Shown: piece by piece, positions 10,514 through 20,737 of the stretch | Layout: each line of letters starts with the position of its first letter | How positions within the stretch are numbered: position 1 is the stretch's first letter | NCBI GenBank assembly: GCA_021847605.1 | Contig: JAJZQN010000003.1 | Location: forward strand, 62,001 to 126,000 | Direction: 5' to 3' | Source of the DNA: Pseudomonadota bacterium | GTDB taxonomy: Bacteria > Pseudomonadota > Alphaproteobacteria > Sphingomonadales > Sphingomonadaceae | DNA length: 64,000 nt | Notes under the pieces: generated by a model | The model's input: only the letters and a program-made list of their open reading frames with translations | What the model was told of the DNA's origin: nothing | Database searches by the model: none | Translations under genes and position numbers: made by a program

Positions 10514-10627
10514 GGGATAAGAGAGGGGTAAAAGCCCCGCTCAGCCTGCGTTCAGTTGCCAATCGCGATCAGCACGCTATCAGGGCGCGTGGCCCCGCGG
10601 GCCGAAGGATCAAGGAAAGTTCATTTC

Positions 10628-11395
10628 ATGCGTTTCACTCTGGCGCTCAAGACTCTGGCGATCGGTGCCGCCCTTACCGTTTCGGGCGCGGCTTATGCTC
10701 AGGGCGGTGGCAACGCTGAACAGATGAAGAAGGCGGAGGCCGCTGCGCGCGCGCAGCAGAATCTGAAATCGCTGGAAGGGGAAGTCGCGGTAAAGCTGCC
10801 GCCGGCAACCGTACCGGCCGACCCGCAGAATATCTGGGATCTCGACTTGTCCTCGGGCGGTCGCGTCCGCATTCAGCTGCGCCCGGACATCGCACCCAAC
10901 CATGTCGAACGGATCAAGGAATTGACGCGGCAGGGCTTTTACAACGGCCTGAAATTCCATCGCGTCATTCCCGGCTTCATGGCGCAGGGCGGCGATCCCA
11001 AGGGGGATGGCACCGGCGGTTCGCAGCTTCCCGACCTCAAGGCCGAATTCAATCCGATGCCCCATCTGCGCGGCACCGTGTCGATGGCCCGCGCCCAGAG
11101 CGAGGATAGCGCCAACAGCCAGTTCTTCATCGTGCTTTTGCCGCGCATGCAACTCGACAAGAAATATACCGTGTTCGGTCGCGTGATCGAAGGCATGCAA
11201 TATGTCGATGCCATTCATGAAGGCGAGCCGCCGGCCGACCCCAGCGTGATCCTTCAGGCGTCGATCGAAAGCGACGGCAAGCCGCCGGTAACGGCCGCAC
11301 CGCCGCCGCCGCCCGCAGCGCCGTCGATCATCGACGCCCCGTCGATCGCGCCAAAGAAACCGGCGGCCAAGAAGCCCGCACCCAAGAAGAAGTAA
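10628..11395 (+). CDS. exported peptidylprolyl isomerase (cyclophilin type)
   Basis: Signal peptide; [28 protein letters not shown]; Pro/Lys-rich tail. Confidence 0.9.
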   Translation: MRFTLALKTLAIGAALTVSGAAYAQGGGNAEQMKKAEAAARAQQNLKSLEGEVAVKLPPATVPADPQNIWDLDLSSGGRVRIQLRPDIAPNHVERIKELTRQGFYNGLKFHRVIPGFMAQGGDPKGDGTGGSQLPDLKAEFNPMPHLRGTVSMARAQSEDSANSQFFIVLLPRMQLDKKYTVFGRVIEGMQYVDAIHEGEPPADPSVILQASIESDGKPPVTAAPPPPPAAPSIIDAPSIAPKKPAAKKPAPKKK

Positions 11396-11420
11396 TCGCG
11401 CCCGAAAGGGCATCGAAGCC

Positions 11421-12449
11421 ATGCGTGTAGATCTGTTCGATTTTGACCTGCCTACGGAGAATATCGCTCTCCGTCCGGCCTCGCCGCGCGACAGCGCGCG
11501 CATGCTGCTGGTTCAGGGCGACGAACCGATGCAGGACCGCATCGTGCGCGACCTGCCATCGATGCTGCGGCCGGGCGACGTTCTGGTCTTCAACGATACG
11601 AAGGTCATTCCCGCCCAGTTGGAAGGGATGCGGGGCGAAGCGCGCATCGGCGCGACGCTGCATAAACGGCAGGGGCTACGCCAGTGGCAGGCCTTTCTGC
11701 GCAATGCCAAGCGGGTGCGCGCGGGCGACCGGATCGATTTCGGCGCAGGCGTCACCGCCATTGCCGGGCCGCGCGACGAGGATGGCGGCGTCACGCTGGA
11801 CTTTGAAGGCGACGAGCCGGTCGAAATCCTGTTGGAACGGGCCGGGCGCATGCCGCTGCCCCCCTATATCGCCAGCAAGCGCCCCACCGACGAACGGGAC
11901 CGCAGCGATTATCAGACGATGTTCGCACGCGAAGACGGCGCCGTCGCCGCTCCGACCGCCGCGCTGCACTTCACGCCGGAATTGATGGCCGGGCTGGCGG
12001 CGGCGGGCATCGGCACGGAAACGCTGACGCTGCATGTCGGGGCAGGCACCTTTCTGCCGGTGAAGGCAGACGATACCGACGATCACCGTATGCACGCCGA
12101 ATGGGGCCGGATCGACGCTGAAACCGCCGATCGCCTGAACGCGGCGCGCGCGTCAGGCGGCCGCCTGATCGCGGTCGGCACAACATCATTGCGCCTCTTG
12201 GAAAGCGCCACCGGAGAGGACGGTATCGTCCGCCCCTTCGCCGACGAAACCCGCATCTTCATCACGCCGGGCTACCGCTTTCGCGCGGTCGACGGGCTGA
12301 TGACCAATTTCCACCTGCCCAAATCGACCCTGTTCATGCTGGTAAGTGCCTTGATGGGCACGGAAAAAATGCAATCCGTGTATAGCCACGCCATTGGGAA
12401 CGGCTATCGCTTCTATAGTTATGGCGACTCCAGCCTGTTGCTGCCCTGA
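11421..12449 (+). CDS. queA: tRNA preQ1(34) S-adenosylmethionine ribosyltransferase-isomerase
   Basis: [47 protein letters not shown]-like C-terminus. Confidence 0.96.
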   Translation: MRVDLFDFDLPTENIALRPASPRDSARMLLVQGDEPMQDRIVRDLPSMLRPGDVLVFNDTKVIPAQLEGMRGEARIGATLHKRQGLRQWQAFLRNAKRVRAGDRIDFGAGVTAIAGPRDEDGGVTLDFEGDEPVEILLERAGRMPLPPYIASKRPTDERDRSDYQTMFAREDGAVAAPTAALHFTPELMAGLAAAGIGTETLTLHVGAGTFLPVKADDTDDHRMHAEWGRIDAETADRLNAARASGGRLIAVGTTSLRLLESATGEDGIVRPFADETRIFITPGYRFRAVDGLMTNFHLPKSTLFMLVSALMGTEKMQSVYSHAIGNGYRFYSYGDSSLLLP

Positions 12450-12462
12450 TCTGGGTGGCAGC

Positions 12463-12493
12463 AAAAAGGGCCAGCCATCGTCTGGCCAGCCCT
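12463..12493 (-). terminator. Intrinsic terminator
   Basis: Minus strand AAGGGCTGGCCAGACGATGGCTGGCCCTTTTTGC. Confidence 0.7.
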
Positions 12494-12512
12494 TCCTTCA
12501 TGCTATGATGGA

Positions 12513-13460
12513 TCAGCGATAGCGACCCGTGCCGCGCACCGTGGCATCGGTGCGGCTGTCGTCTGACCGCCACGAACGGTCCTGCTCACGGTCACTGAAC
12601 AGAGCATTCTGTTCGCGCTCGGTACGCCACGCGGTCTGAGCCTCATCGGCGGTTTTTTCCAGCGTCACCTTCGTCGCATCCACCGACTTGATCCAGCTTG
12701 ATGGAATCGAATGATGCACGCCGCCCGCATCCGCATCATTCTTGGTCAGGATGATGCGATCACCGCGCAGCTTGTCGACGGTTCCGACATGCTCGCCATC
12801 GCTGCCGACCACATCCTGATGTTCGCGCACCTGGGCAATGGCCTGACGCTGTTCGCCGCGGCGAGTGCGCCATGTCCCGAATTCGCTGTTGAAGCGATCC
12901 CGATTTTCGCGCTGATAATCGGAATAGTCGCGGTCCAACTCGTCGATCCGCTGCTGGCGCCATGCGTGATAGTTGCTGTCATGGTGCGACCCGAAATCAT
13001 GCTGCGCGCCATAGGCCGGGTTGCGATAGCCATTATCTTCGTTGCCATAACCGCTGCGTTCGCCGGTATAGGGGGCATAGCCGCGATTGGGCAGATAGCG
13101 GGTGCTGTTGGCGGCAGAGGCGAATCCGATACGGCTCGACTGGTCGCGTGGGTCGCCATAGGGGCGATTATAATAATCGTCATATTCGCGGCGGCGCTCT
13201 GCTTCCTCATCGCCGAACCAGCTACGGATTTCATCTCCCGCGCGGTCGAAGAAGCCACGATCTTCCGGATCATATCCGGCAGGTTCACGGCGATAGTCGT
13301 CACGGCGATAATCGGGGCCGCCGAACTGACCGCGCGTGCCATAGCGGGATGACTGCTCGTCGCGCCATTCGCGCTGGCCGCGAACCCTGTCGGTTCCGCG
13401 ATCCCAGCCGGTGGCGTAGCGATCTTCGCCATAGGGGCGACGTCCGCCTTGATAACCCAT
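12513..13460 (-). CDS. DUF2171/PRC-barrel-like stress protein with Arg/Tyr/Asp-rich low-complexity N-terminus
   Basis: C-terminal REHQDVVGSDGEHVGTVDKLRGDRIILTKNDADAGGVHHSIPSSWIKSVD. Confidence 0.65.
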   Translation of the reverse strand: MGYQGGRRPYGEDRYATGWDRGTDRVRGQREWRDEQSSRYGTRGQFGGPDYRRDDYRREPAGYDPEDRGFFDRAGDEIRSWFGDEEAERRREYDDYYNRPYGDPRDQSSRIGFASAANSTRYLPNRGYAPYTGERSGYGNEDNGYRNPAYGAQHDFGSHHDSNYHAWRQQRIDELDRDYSDYQRENRDRFNSEFGTWRTRRGEQRQAIAQVREHQDVVGSDGEHVGTVDKLRGDRIILTKNDADAGGVHHSIPSSWIKSVDATKVTLEKTADEAQTAWRTEREQNALFSDREQDRSWRSDDSRTDATVRGTGRYR

Positions 13461-13665
13461 TGTCCGTCTCCTTGGTCTGTCTTTCGACGGTGCGATCTGC
13501 GCGCCGTCCGGGGCATCAATGGGTGAGGGGAATCATCGTTCCCGGCGTTACGCAGGAGTAATGTCCTGCGCTTCCAACGGTCCGCCGCTGCCGCCCTGCG
13601 CCACGAAAATTTGCGTGAAACCCATTGCGTGGCGAAAAGGCCTCGCCTATAGGCAGCCCACCTTT

Positions 13666-13741
<76 letters not shown>

Positions 13742-13855
13742 TTTTCCCATATTTACCGATTTTGCCGCAGTCGTCAGGTGGACCGAGTGGTCGATTCTGC
13801 CGAAAATGCCTGGCGCATAATGGCGGCTGCCATGGCCCGACGTCGCGCATATGTC

Positions 13856-14746
13856 CTAGACGGGTGCTGCGACCTCGATCGCGCCGGGTGCGACCTTCAC
13901 CGTCACCGGCGTCTTCGCCAGCACTTCGCCATCGATCGATATGCGCTGGCGCGGGCGCGTTTCGATGCGGAAGGATTGTCCCTGATATTCCTCGGTATGG
14001 GCGTCCCGATCGCGCAGCTTGAAGAATTTCGCATACCAGTCCCACGCCAGCCGCATATGGCTGCGCCCCACGACCGCCTGCACTACGATTTGCCCGGTAT
14101 CGACATTGGCATGGTCCGACAATTCGACCCCGCCATGATAGGGACCGTTCAATATCCGCACTTCCGTCGACCAGATGCGCCGCTCGCTTTTGCCATCGTC
14201 GATCACCAGTCGGAACCCGCGAAAACCGACCGAACATTTGACCGCCCAGATCAGATATCCGATCCGTCCCAGATAGCGTTTCAGCTTGTGCGGCACAGTC
14301 CGTCCGATGATCGGCGACAGGCCAAGCGAGGCGGCATTCACGAAATAATCATCGTCCACCATGCCCAGGTCGACGCGCCGCCGTCGCCCGCTCGCGATCG
14401 TCCGCACCGCCCCGTCCAGATCGAGCGGCAGGCCCAGCGTGCGCGCAAAGCTGTTGGCGGTGCCCAGCGGCAAGACGCCGAACACCACATCCTTGCCCAC
14501 CAGTTCATCGACCGTGCCGGACATGGAGCCATCGCCACCGCCCACAATCACCATCGGCGCGCCATCGGCCACCGCGCCGCGCACCGTCTCATCCATTTTT
14601 GTGGGGTCTTCCACCGCATGGGCGGCGATCAGCCGAATGCCCGCCGCTTCCAGCTTCTCCTTCGCCTGCGCGAACAGATCCTGACCCTTACGGCTATGGG
14701 CGTTGACGACCAGCACGGCGCCCTTGGGGAGGGGTTTCGTTTCCAT
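13856..14746 (-). CDS. diacylglycerol/lipid kinase family protein (YegS-like)
   Basis: VVNAHSRKGQDLF; IVGGGDGSMSGTVDEL; GVLPLGTANSFARTLG. Confidence 0.9.
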   Translation of the reverse strand: METKPLPKGAVLVVNAHSRKGQDLFAQAKEKLEAAGIRLIAAHAVEDPTKMDETVRGAVADGAPMVIVGGGDGSMSGTVDELVGKDVVFGVLPLGTANSFARTLGLPLDLDGAVRTIASGRRRRVDLGMVDDDYFVNAASLGLSPIIGRTVPHKLKRYLGRIGYLIWAVKCSVGFRGFRLVIDDGKSERRIWSTEVRILNGPYHGGVELSDHANVDTGQIVVQAVVGRSHMRLAWDWYAKFFKLRDRDAHTEEYQGQSFRIETRPRQRISIDGEVLAKTPVTVKVAPGAIEVAAPV

Positions 14747-14816
14747 GTCGCAATAACTCTAAGAAAGGGATTTGGGTCCGCCGGGAAACCATATGGCGCG
14801 GATTCGTTACTCTCTC

Positions 14817-15710
14817 ATGGCCCGCATCGCTCATCTGTCCGATATTCATTTTGGCGCGAACGATCAGAGGATCGTGGATGCCGCCACCGCATGGTTGCAG
14901 GAACGTCGCCCCGATCTCGTCGTCATCAGCGGCGATTTCACCCAGCGTGCGCGCGTGGCGGAATTTCGTGCCGCCGCCGCATGGCTCAACCGGCTCAGGG
15001 CGTCGGGCCTGCGCACGCTGGTCGTGCCGGGCAATCATGACGTGCCGCTCTATGACCTGTTCCGCCGCTTCACCCGGCCGCTGGCCCGTTATCGCCGCTA
15101 TATCAGCCATGATCTTTGCCCTTTTTATCAGGACAGGGAAGTCGCGATCCTGGGCATCAACACCGCCCGGTCGCTGACGGTGAAGGATGGGCGGATCAAT
15201 CATGATCAGATGGATCTGGTGCGCGACCGTTTCGCCGATGTGTCACCGGAAAAGACCCGCATCCTCGTCACCCATCATCCGCTCTTCGCCATGCCGATCG
15301 GCCGGGGCAGCGAACTCAGCGAAGCGGTCGGTCGCCATGACGATGCCGTCCATGCCGCGTGCGAAGCGGGCGTGCATCTGGCGCTCGCCGGCCATTTCCA
15401 CCGCACCTATGCGCAGGCCGCCGACCGCATGGTCGAACATAGCGGTGGCGCGCTGGTCATTCAGGCGGGCACCGCCACCTCCACACGCCTTCGCAATGAC
15501 GAGCCGCAGAGCTTCAACTGGCTCCACGTCCACCGTAATGACGAGATTGAGCTACAGGTCATCGTGTGGGACGGCGCCGCCTTCCGCCGCGCCAGCCATG
15601 TCGAATATCGCCGCACGGGTCAGGATTGGGACGGTCGCGACTTGATCGATCCGCCGGTCGTGGGGGAACTGGCAAAGGGCGCCGCACCGATGAACTCCGT
15701 CAGACCCTAA
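14817..15710 (+). CDS. metallophosphoesterase
   Basis: MARIAHLSDIHFG; SGDFTQRA; VPGNHD; LAGHFHRT. Confidence 0.9.
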   Translation: MARIAHLSDIHFGANDQRIVDAATAWLQERRPDLVVISGDFTQRARVAEFRAAAAWLNRLRASGLRTLVVPGNHDVPLYDLFRRFTRPLARYRRYISHDLCPFYQDREVAILGINTARSLTVKDGRINHDQMDLVRDRFADVSPEKTRILVTHHPLFAMPIGRGSELSEAVGRHDDAVHAACEAGVHLALAGHFHRTYAQAADRMVEHSGGALVIQAGTATSTRLRNDEPQSFNWLHVHRNDEIELQVIVWDGAAFRRASHVEYRRTGQDWDGRDLIDPPVVGELAKGAAPMNSVRP

Positions 15711-16573
15711 TTCTTCCCCTTCAGCGCCGCCGCCAGCGATACCGTCGCGCTGCCGCGCCGCGCCGGGCCAGCCTGACTGGGGTCGGGTTTCCACCCCGAC
15801 AGATAGACCAGCACCATCTGTTCCGCCGTGCGCCCGTCCGGGTCGGCGGCCTCGGCGAAATGGGCCGCCGCGCGCATCAGCACCTCGCGCGTCAGCGGCC
15901 TTGGCCGTGTGGTCAGCGCATGGCCGCCGCCCATGCCGCGCAGGTCGTGCATCAACCGCACGATGTCGCCATAGCGGATCGACAAGGCGTCGCTGTCCGC
16001 CACCGGCATCGCGAAACCGGCACGGCTCAGCAGGTCGCCCGCTGCCCGCACATCCACCTGCGGATGGACATGCTGGGTCGGCCGGTCGCCTTCCGCCGCC
16101 AGCATCGCGCTTTTCAGCCGCGACAGGCTGCCCGCCCCGGCAAAGGCCGCCAGCATCAATCCATCGGGTCGCAACACCCGCCGCATCAGGATCATCGCGC
16201 CGGGCAGGTCATTCACGCTGTCCAGCGTGCCGCATGCGATCACCAGATCGAAACTCTCGTCGGCAAAGGGCAGGGCGTCCTCGTCTCCCTGTACGCCGCC
16301 CGCCGCCCGCGCCGCCAGAAAGCCGGGATCGACGCACGCCACTCTCTTGCCCATCGCCTCCAGCGCCGCCTTCGCGCTGCCGTCCGGGCATCCGATCAGC
16401 AACACCTCGGGCAGGTCGCGCTGTACATCGGCCAGCCGGTCGAGCATCTCGTCCAGCATCGCCCGGTGCAGGAAATCATGTTCGGCAAAGCGCGGCATCA
16501 TCCGGTCGCGGTGGCGCGCGCGCACGCTACGGTCGAAAATCTCGGGCAGGCTATCGGGGGCAGCGGAGGACAT
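15707..16573 (-). CDS. SAM-dependent methyltransferase (BioC/NDUFAF5-like)
   Basis: LLIGCPDGS; FDLVIACGTLDSVNDLPGAM; adjacent divergent comF, a common alphaproteobacterial arrangement. Confidence 0.8.
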   Translation of the reverse strand: MSSAAPDSLPEIFDRSVRARHRDRMMPRFAEHDFLHRAMLDEMLDRLADVQRDLPEVLLIGCPDGSAKAALEAMGKRVACVDPGFLAARAAGGVQGDEDALPFADESFDLVIACGTLDSVNDLPGAMILMRRVLRPDGLMLAAFAGAGSLSRLKSAMLAAEGDRPTQHVHPQVDVRAAGDLLSRAGFAMPVADSDALSIRYGDIVRLMHDLRGMGGGHALTTRPRPLTREVLMRAAAHFAEAADPDGRTAEQMVLVYLSGWKPDPSQAGPARRGSATVSLAAALKGKN

Positions 16574-16614
16574 GGCGGGCCTTGTGCATCGGGGGATTGG
16601 CGGCGACAAGGCAG

Positions 16615-17379
16615 ATGATGGCTCTTACTCCGCTTCTCAAGACCTCTTTTTGGAAAGCGGCGATCCGCCCGGCGCTCGACTATGCGCTGCCGCCGCGCTG
16701 TCCGGGCTGCGGATCGGTGGTGGAGGCGGACTATTCCTTCTGCCTGGCCTGCTGGGGCGGCATGGAATTTCTGGGCGATCCCTGTTGCGCACGGTGCGGC
16801 GCGCCATTCCCGCACGACATCGGTGCGGGGGCGGAATGTGCCGCCTGCCTCGCTTATCCGCCGCCCTTCGACAGCGCGCGGGCGGTGCTGGCCTATGGCG
16901 ATGTGGCGCGCACCGTCGCGCTGCGGCTCAAATATGGTCGTCGCATCGGCCTTGCCCGGCTGATCGCCCGGTACATGCTGCGCCATCTGCCTGACATGGG
17001 CGATGATCCGCCGATCATCGTGCCGGTGCCGCTCCATCGCTGGCGGCTATGGCATCGCGGTTTCAACCAGTCCGCGCTGATCGCCACGCATCTTTCCCGC
17101 CTTTCTGGCCTGCCGGTGGATCGCCATGCGCTGCGCCGCGTCCGCGCCACCCGGCCTTTGCGCGGCATGGGCGGACGCGACCGGGCACGCGCGGTAAAGG
17201 GTGCCTTCGCGCTGGCGCCGGGCCATGGCCTGAAGGGGCGTCGCATCCTCCTGATCGACGATGTGCATACCAGCGGCGCGACGGCGGCCGCCTGCGCGAA
17301 GGCATTGCGGCGCGCCGGCGTGGCCGAAATCCGCCTCCTTTGTTGGGCACGGGCGCTGCCACGCGACGGCGCACATTGA
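16615..17379 (+). CDS. ComF family phosphoribosyltransferase
   Basis: Two CxxC pairs (CPGCGS, CARCGAPF), ILLIDDVHTSGATAAAC; the longer ORF from 15901 is antisense read-through. Confidence 0.9.
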   Translation: MMALTPLLKTSFWKAAIRPALDYALPPRCPGCGSVVEADYSFCLACWGGMEFLGDPCCARCGAPFPHDIGAGAECAACLAYPPPFDSARAVLAYGDVARTVALRLKYGRRIGLARLIARYMLRHLPDMGDDPPIIVPVPLHRWRLWHRGFNQSALIATHLSRLSGLPVDRHALRRVRATRPLRGMGGRDRARAVKGAFALAPGHGLKGRRILLIDDVHTSGATAAACAKALRRAGVAEIRLLCWARALPRDGAH

Positions 17380-17428
17380 CAAAAGGCGCTTTTCCGCCAA
17401 TTTCGGGGGCAAGGAGTGCAGCATTCTC

Positions 17429-17686
17429 ATGGCGAAAGTCGAAATCTATACCAAGGCGTGGTGCGGTTACTGCGCGCGGGCCAAGTCGTTGCTCGAAAGC
17501 AAGGGCGTCGCGTTCGAGGAATATGACATCACGATGGGCGGTCCCAGGCGGGATGAGATGCTTGATCGCGCCAATGGTGGCACCACCGTCCCGCAAATCT
17601 TCATCGACGGCGCCCATATCGGCGGCAGCGACGACATGGCGGCACTCAACCGTGCGGGCAAGCTCGACCCGATGCTGGGCCTCTGA
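17429..17686 (+). CDS. grxC: glutaredoxin 3
   Basis: MAKVEIYTKAWCGYCARAKSLL; TTVPQIFIDGAHIGGSDDM. Confidence 0.95.
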   Translation: MAKVEIYTKAWCGYCARAKSLLESKGVAFEEYDITMGGPRRDEMLDRANGGTTVPQIFIDGAHIGGSDDMAALNRAGKLDPMLGL

Positions 17687-17688
17687 TC

Positions 17689-18534
17689 TTGGACAAGACG
17701 GTTTTGCGCGCTGCGCTGTTTCAGATGACGAGCGGCATCGATCCCGCCGCCAATGCCGCCGCCATCGTGGAGATGGCGAAGCGGGCAAAGGGGGAGGGTG
17801 CCGACATGCTCTTCACCCCCGAAATGGCCGGCTATCTCGACAGTAACCGTCAGCGTGCAGCCGACATTTTGCGCAACGAGGCGGAGGACATCGTGCTGGC
17901 GCAGGTGCGCGAAGCCGCCGCGCGCGAAGGGCTGTGGGTCCATATCGGCTCGCTGCCACTGAAGGACGAGCGCGCCGACGGCCGTCGCGCCAACCGCAGC
18001 TTCCTGATCGATGACAGCGGCGCCATCCGCGCCCGCTATGACAAGATCCATCTGTTCGACGTCGATCTCGCCACCGGCGAAAGCTGGCGCGAATCTTCGG
18101 TCTATGGGCCGGGGAAACAGGTGGTCGCGGCCGACACGCCATGGGGGCGGATGGGCTTTTCCATCTGCTATGACATGCGCTTCCCTGATCTCTACCGCGC
18201 GCTCACCAATGCCGGGGCGACCATCTTGCTCACGCCGGCCGCCTTCACCGTGCCGACCGGCAAGGCGCACTGGCACGTCCTGCTACGCGCTCGCGCGATC
18301 GAGGCGGGTTGCTTCGTCATCGCTACGGCACAGGTCGGTACCCATCAGGACGGCCGCACCACCTATGGTCACAGCATCGCCATCGACCCATGGGGCGAAG
18401 TGCTGCTCGACATGGGGGACGAGAGTGGCCTTGGCCTCGTCGATCTCGACCTCACCCGCATCGCGGATGTTCGCAGCCGCGTGCCTGCCCTCGCCAATCG
18501 CCGCACCATCCCGGCGGATGTTACCCTTTCATGA
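17689..18534 (+). CDS. carbon-nitrogen hydrolase family protein (TTG start)
   Basis: AALFQMTSG..; FTPEM; YDKIHLFDVDL; SICYDMRFPDLYR nitrilase Cys motif. Confidence 0.92.
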   Translation: MDKTVLRAALFQMTSGIDPAANAAAIVEMAKRAKGEGADMLFTPEMAGYLDSNRQRAADILRNEAEDIVLAQVREAAAREGLWVHIGSLPLKDERADGRRANRSFLIDDSGAIRARYDKIHLFDVDLATGESWRESSVYGPGKQVVAADTPWGRMGFSICYDMRFPDLYRALTNAGATILLTPAAFTVPTGKAHWHVLLRARAIEAGCFVIATAQVGTHQDGRTTYGHSIAIDPWGEVLLDMGDESGLGLVDLDLTRIADVRSRVPALANRRTIPADVTLS

Positions 18535-18544
18535 TTGTTCTGGC

Positions 18545-19027
18545 ATGATCGTCTTCGACCTGAAATGCGAAGGGCAGGGCCATGTGTTCGAAGCATGGTT
18601 CGGCTCCAGCGCGGACTATGAAAATCAGAAAACGCGCGGCCTGCTCGCCTGTCCGATCTGCGGCGACATGCGCGTGGGTAAGGCGCTGATGGCGCCCGCC
18701 GTCGCTGCCAAGGGCAACAGCCGCCCCGACACCCCTCGACCCGGCGCAGAGTCGCCGTCAGCGCCCGTCCCCATGGGCACGGCCGACGAAACGAAGATGC
18801 GCGCCCTGATTGAGGCGCTGGGGCAGGCGCAACAGAAAGTGCTGGAAAATTCCACCTGGGTCGGCCCCGACTTCGCCGATCAGGCCCGCGCCATGCATTA
18901 TGGCGAACAGGACCGCACCAGCATCCATGGCGAAGTCGCCCCGGCCGAAGCGAAAGCCCTGATCGCCGAAGGCGTGGAAGTCGCCCCCCTGCCACTTCCG
19001 GTCATTCCGCCGCAGGCCAAGAATTGA
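18545..19027 (+). CDS. DUF1178 family protein
   Basis: MIVFDLKCEGQGHVFEAWFGSSADYENQKTRGLLACPICG. Confidence 0.9.
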   Translation: MIVFDLKCEGQGHVFEAWFGSSADYENQKTRGLLACPICGDMRVGKALMAPAVAAKGNSRPDTPRPGAESPSAPVPMGTADETKMRALIEALGQAQQKVLENSTWVGPDFADQARAMHYGEQDRTSIHGEVAPAEAKALIAEGVEVAPLPLPVIPPQAKN

Positions 19028-19062
19028 CGCCTTCGCCCCGGCATAATAGAGCGACCTCGGCC

Positions 19063-19139
19063 GCGCCCATAGCTCAGCAGGATAGAGCGTTGGATTCCTA
19101 ATCCAAAGGCCACTGGTTCGAATCCAGTTGGGCGCACCA
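19063..19139 (+). tRNA. tRNA-Arg (anticodon CCT), CCA encoded
   Basis: GCGCCCA...TGGGCGC acceptor, TTGGA-TTCCTAA-TCCAA anticodon arm, GGTTCGAATCC T-arm, CCA. Confidence 0.95.
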
Positions 19140-19303
19140 TTATTTTTTGCCTCAGGTGCCGGCGCGGGCATCCGCCCGCTTGGCTATCCTCGCATAAGCT
19201 CGGGCGGCCGTTCGGCCTTGCGAACCCTGACGGGTTCGATGGCGCTCCCTCTGGCCGCACCATTGCTACCCCATCGCCTCCGTCGGCTTGCTCAATCCCA
19301 ACC

Positions 19304-19349
19304 CCGTTCGCTTCGAGCGAAGTCGAGAAGCGGCAAGCCCCACGAACGG
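19304..19349. repeat. Dispersed palindromic repeat, copy B
   Basis: CCGTTCGCTTCGAGCGAAGTCGAGAAGCGGCAAGCCCCACGAACGG. Confidence 0.7.
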
Positions 19350-19392
19350 CCCTTAGCGGACGCCCCCTTTTCGGAAGCGCCCGCCATGTCCG

Positions 19393-20649
19393 TCACTTCT
19401 TTTTGGCGGTAAAGCTGAAGTCCAGCGCGACCTGTGGGGCAAGGCCATTGCTGCTGTCGCCATTGCCCACGCCGAACGGCGCTCGCAGGATGCTGGCCGA
19501 TCCCGTCACCTTGCGCGTGTCGCCGCTGCCCGACAGGGTGAAGCGGATGCTCTGCGGCCGCGATACGCCTTTCAGCGTCAGCTTGCCCTTGGCGCGATAG
19601 GCATTGGCGCCGGTCTTTTCCGCGCCCGTCGCGGTGAAGGTCGCGGTCGGATGCGCCGCCACGCCGAAAAACTCGTCGCCCGGCAGCATGCCGTCCTTAT
19701 ACGCATCGCCCACGCTGGCGCTCGCCATGTCGATCACCGCCTTGATGGTGGCGCTCTCCGGATGGTCGGGGTCCATCACGATGTCGGCGGTCCATTTACC
19801 GAAGCTGCCGCTGATCGCCTCGCCGTCATTGCCCACCGAAAAGCCGATCCGGCCACCGGGCTGCACCGTCCATGCGGGGGGCGGCCCGACCGGGGCGTCC
19901 TCGGCGACAACGGCATTGGCGACGTTGGTCATTCCATTGTCGGCGTTGCCGGCAGCCATGGCTGCGTTGTCGACGGCATCGTCCCCGTCCTCTGCCATGT
20001 CATCCGCCGTCGTTCCGTTATCCGCCAATGCGACGGGGACAACCGGAGGCGCCGGTGCTGGCAGGATGGCGCGCCCCACCCCGAAACCGACCAGGATCAG
20101 GGCAGGCAGCCCGACCAGCAACGCCACCGACCGACGCGGCATCATCCGCCAGATCAGGCCATCACCCATCAGGAAATGGTGCCGCACCGCGCCCGCGACA
20201 TGCAGCGCGAACAGCGCGATGCCCAGCCATGCGATCAGGCTATGCCCACCCTCTGCCAGTCGATGGCTGGCGGCCGGCAGCGGCAGGTGGGGCAGGGGAA
20301 TGGTCCCGAATATCAGCGTCGGCACCTTGACCTTCGCCGTCGATACCAGCGCCCATCCGGTCAGCGGCGCGCCCAGCATGAACGCATAGAGGCCGACATG
20401 CACGCCCGACGCCAACGCGCCCTGCCATCCGCCTTCCAGCTTGGCCGGGCGCGGCTTCCAGTATCGCACGACGATCCGCGCCAGCGTCAGCACCAATATG
20501 CTGATCCCCACCGACTTATGCAGTTGGAACAGGGAAAAGCCGCGCGCGCCCAGACTCTCCAGCGCCCATCCGACGCTGATCTGGAAAGCGAGCAGGGGGG
20601 CGATCGCCCAGTGCAGGACAATGGCGATCTGGCTGTAACGTTGCGGCAT
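19393..20649 (-). CDS. cytochrome b561 domain fused to C-terminal YceI-like domain
   Basis: N-term MPQRYSQIAIVLHWAIAPLLAFQISVGWALE (b561 TM bundle with His); C-term GRIGFSVGNDGEAISGSFGKWTADIVMDPDHPESATIKAVIDMASAS (YceI). Confidence 0.85.
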   Translation of the reverse strand: MPQRYSQIAIVLHWAIAPLLAFQISVGWALESLGARGFSLFQLHKSVGISILVLTLARIVVRYWKPRPAKLEGGWQGALASGVHVGLYAFMLGAPLTGWALVSTAKVKVPTLIFGTIPLPHLPLPAASHRLAEGGHSLIAWLGIALFALHVAGAVRHHFLMGDGLIWRMMPRRSVALLVGLPALILVGFGVGRAILPAPAPPVVPVALADNGTTADDMAEDGDDAVDNAAMAAGNADNGMTNVANAVVAEDAPVGPPPAWTVQPGGRIGFSVGNDGEAISGSFGKWTADIVMDPDHPESATIKAVIDMASASVGDAYKDGMLPGDEFFGVAAHPTATFTATGAEKTGANAYRAKGKLTLKGVSRPQSIRFTLSGSGDTRKVTGSASILRAPFGVGNGDSSNGLAPQVALDFSFTAKKK

Positions 20650-20737
20650 GAAATGTCCCCGAAATAACTGGGGTGCAAATTATGTCGCCTGCGCAACCAA
20701 GTCTATCGGCCGCCGCGCAACGGATCGTTTCCCCGCT

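Noticed and set aside
15901-17379. 492-aa ORF as a fusion upstream of ComF
   Set aside because: The first 240 residues are antisense to the methyltransferase gene; ComF begins at 16615
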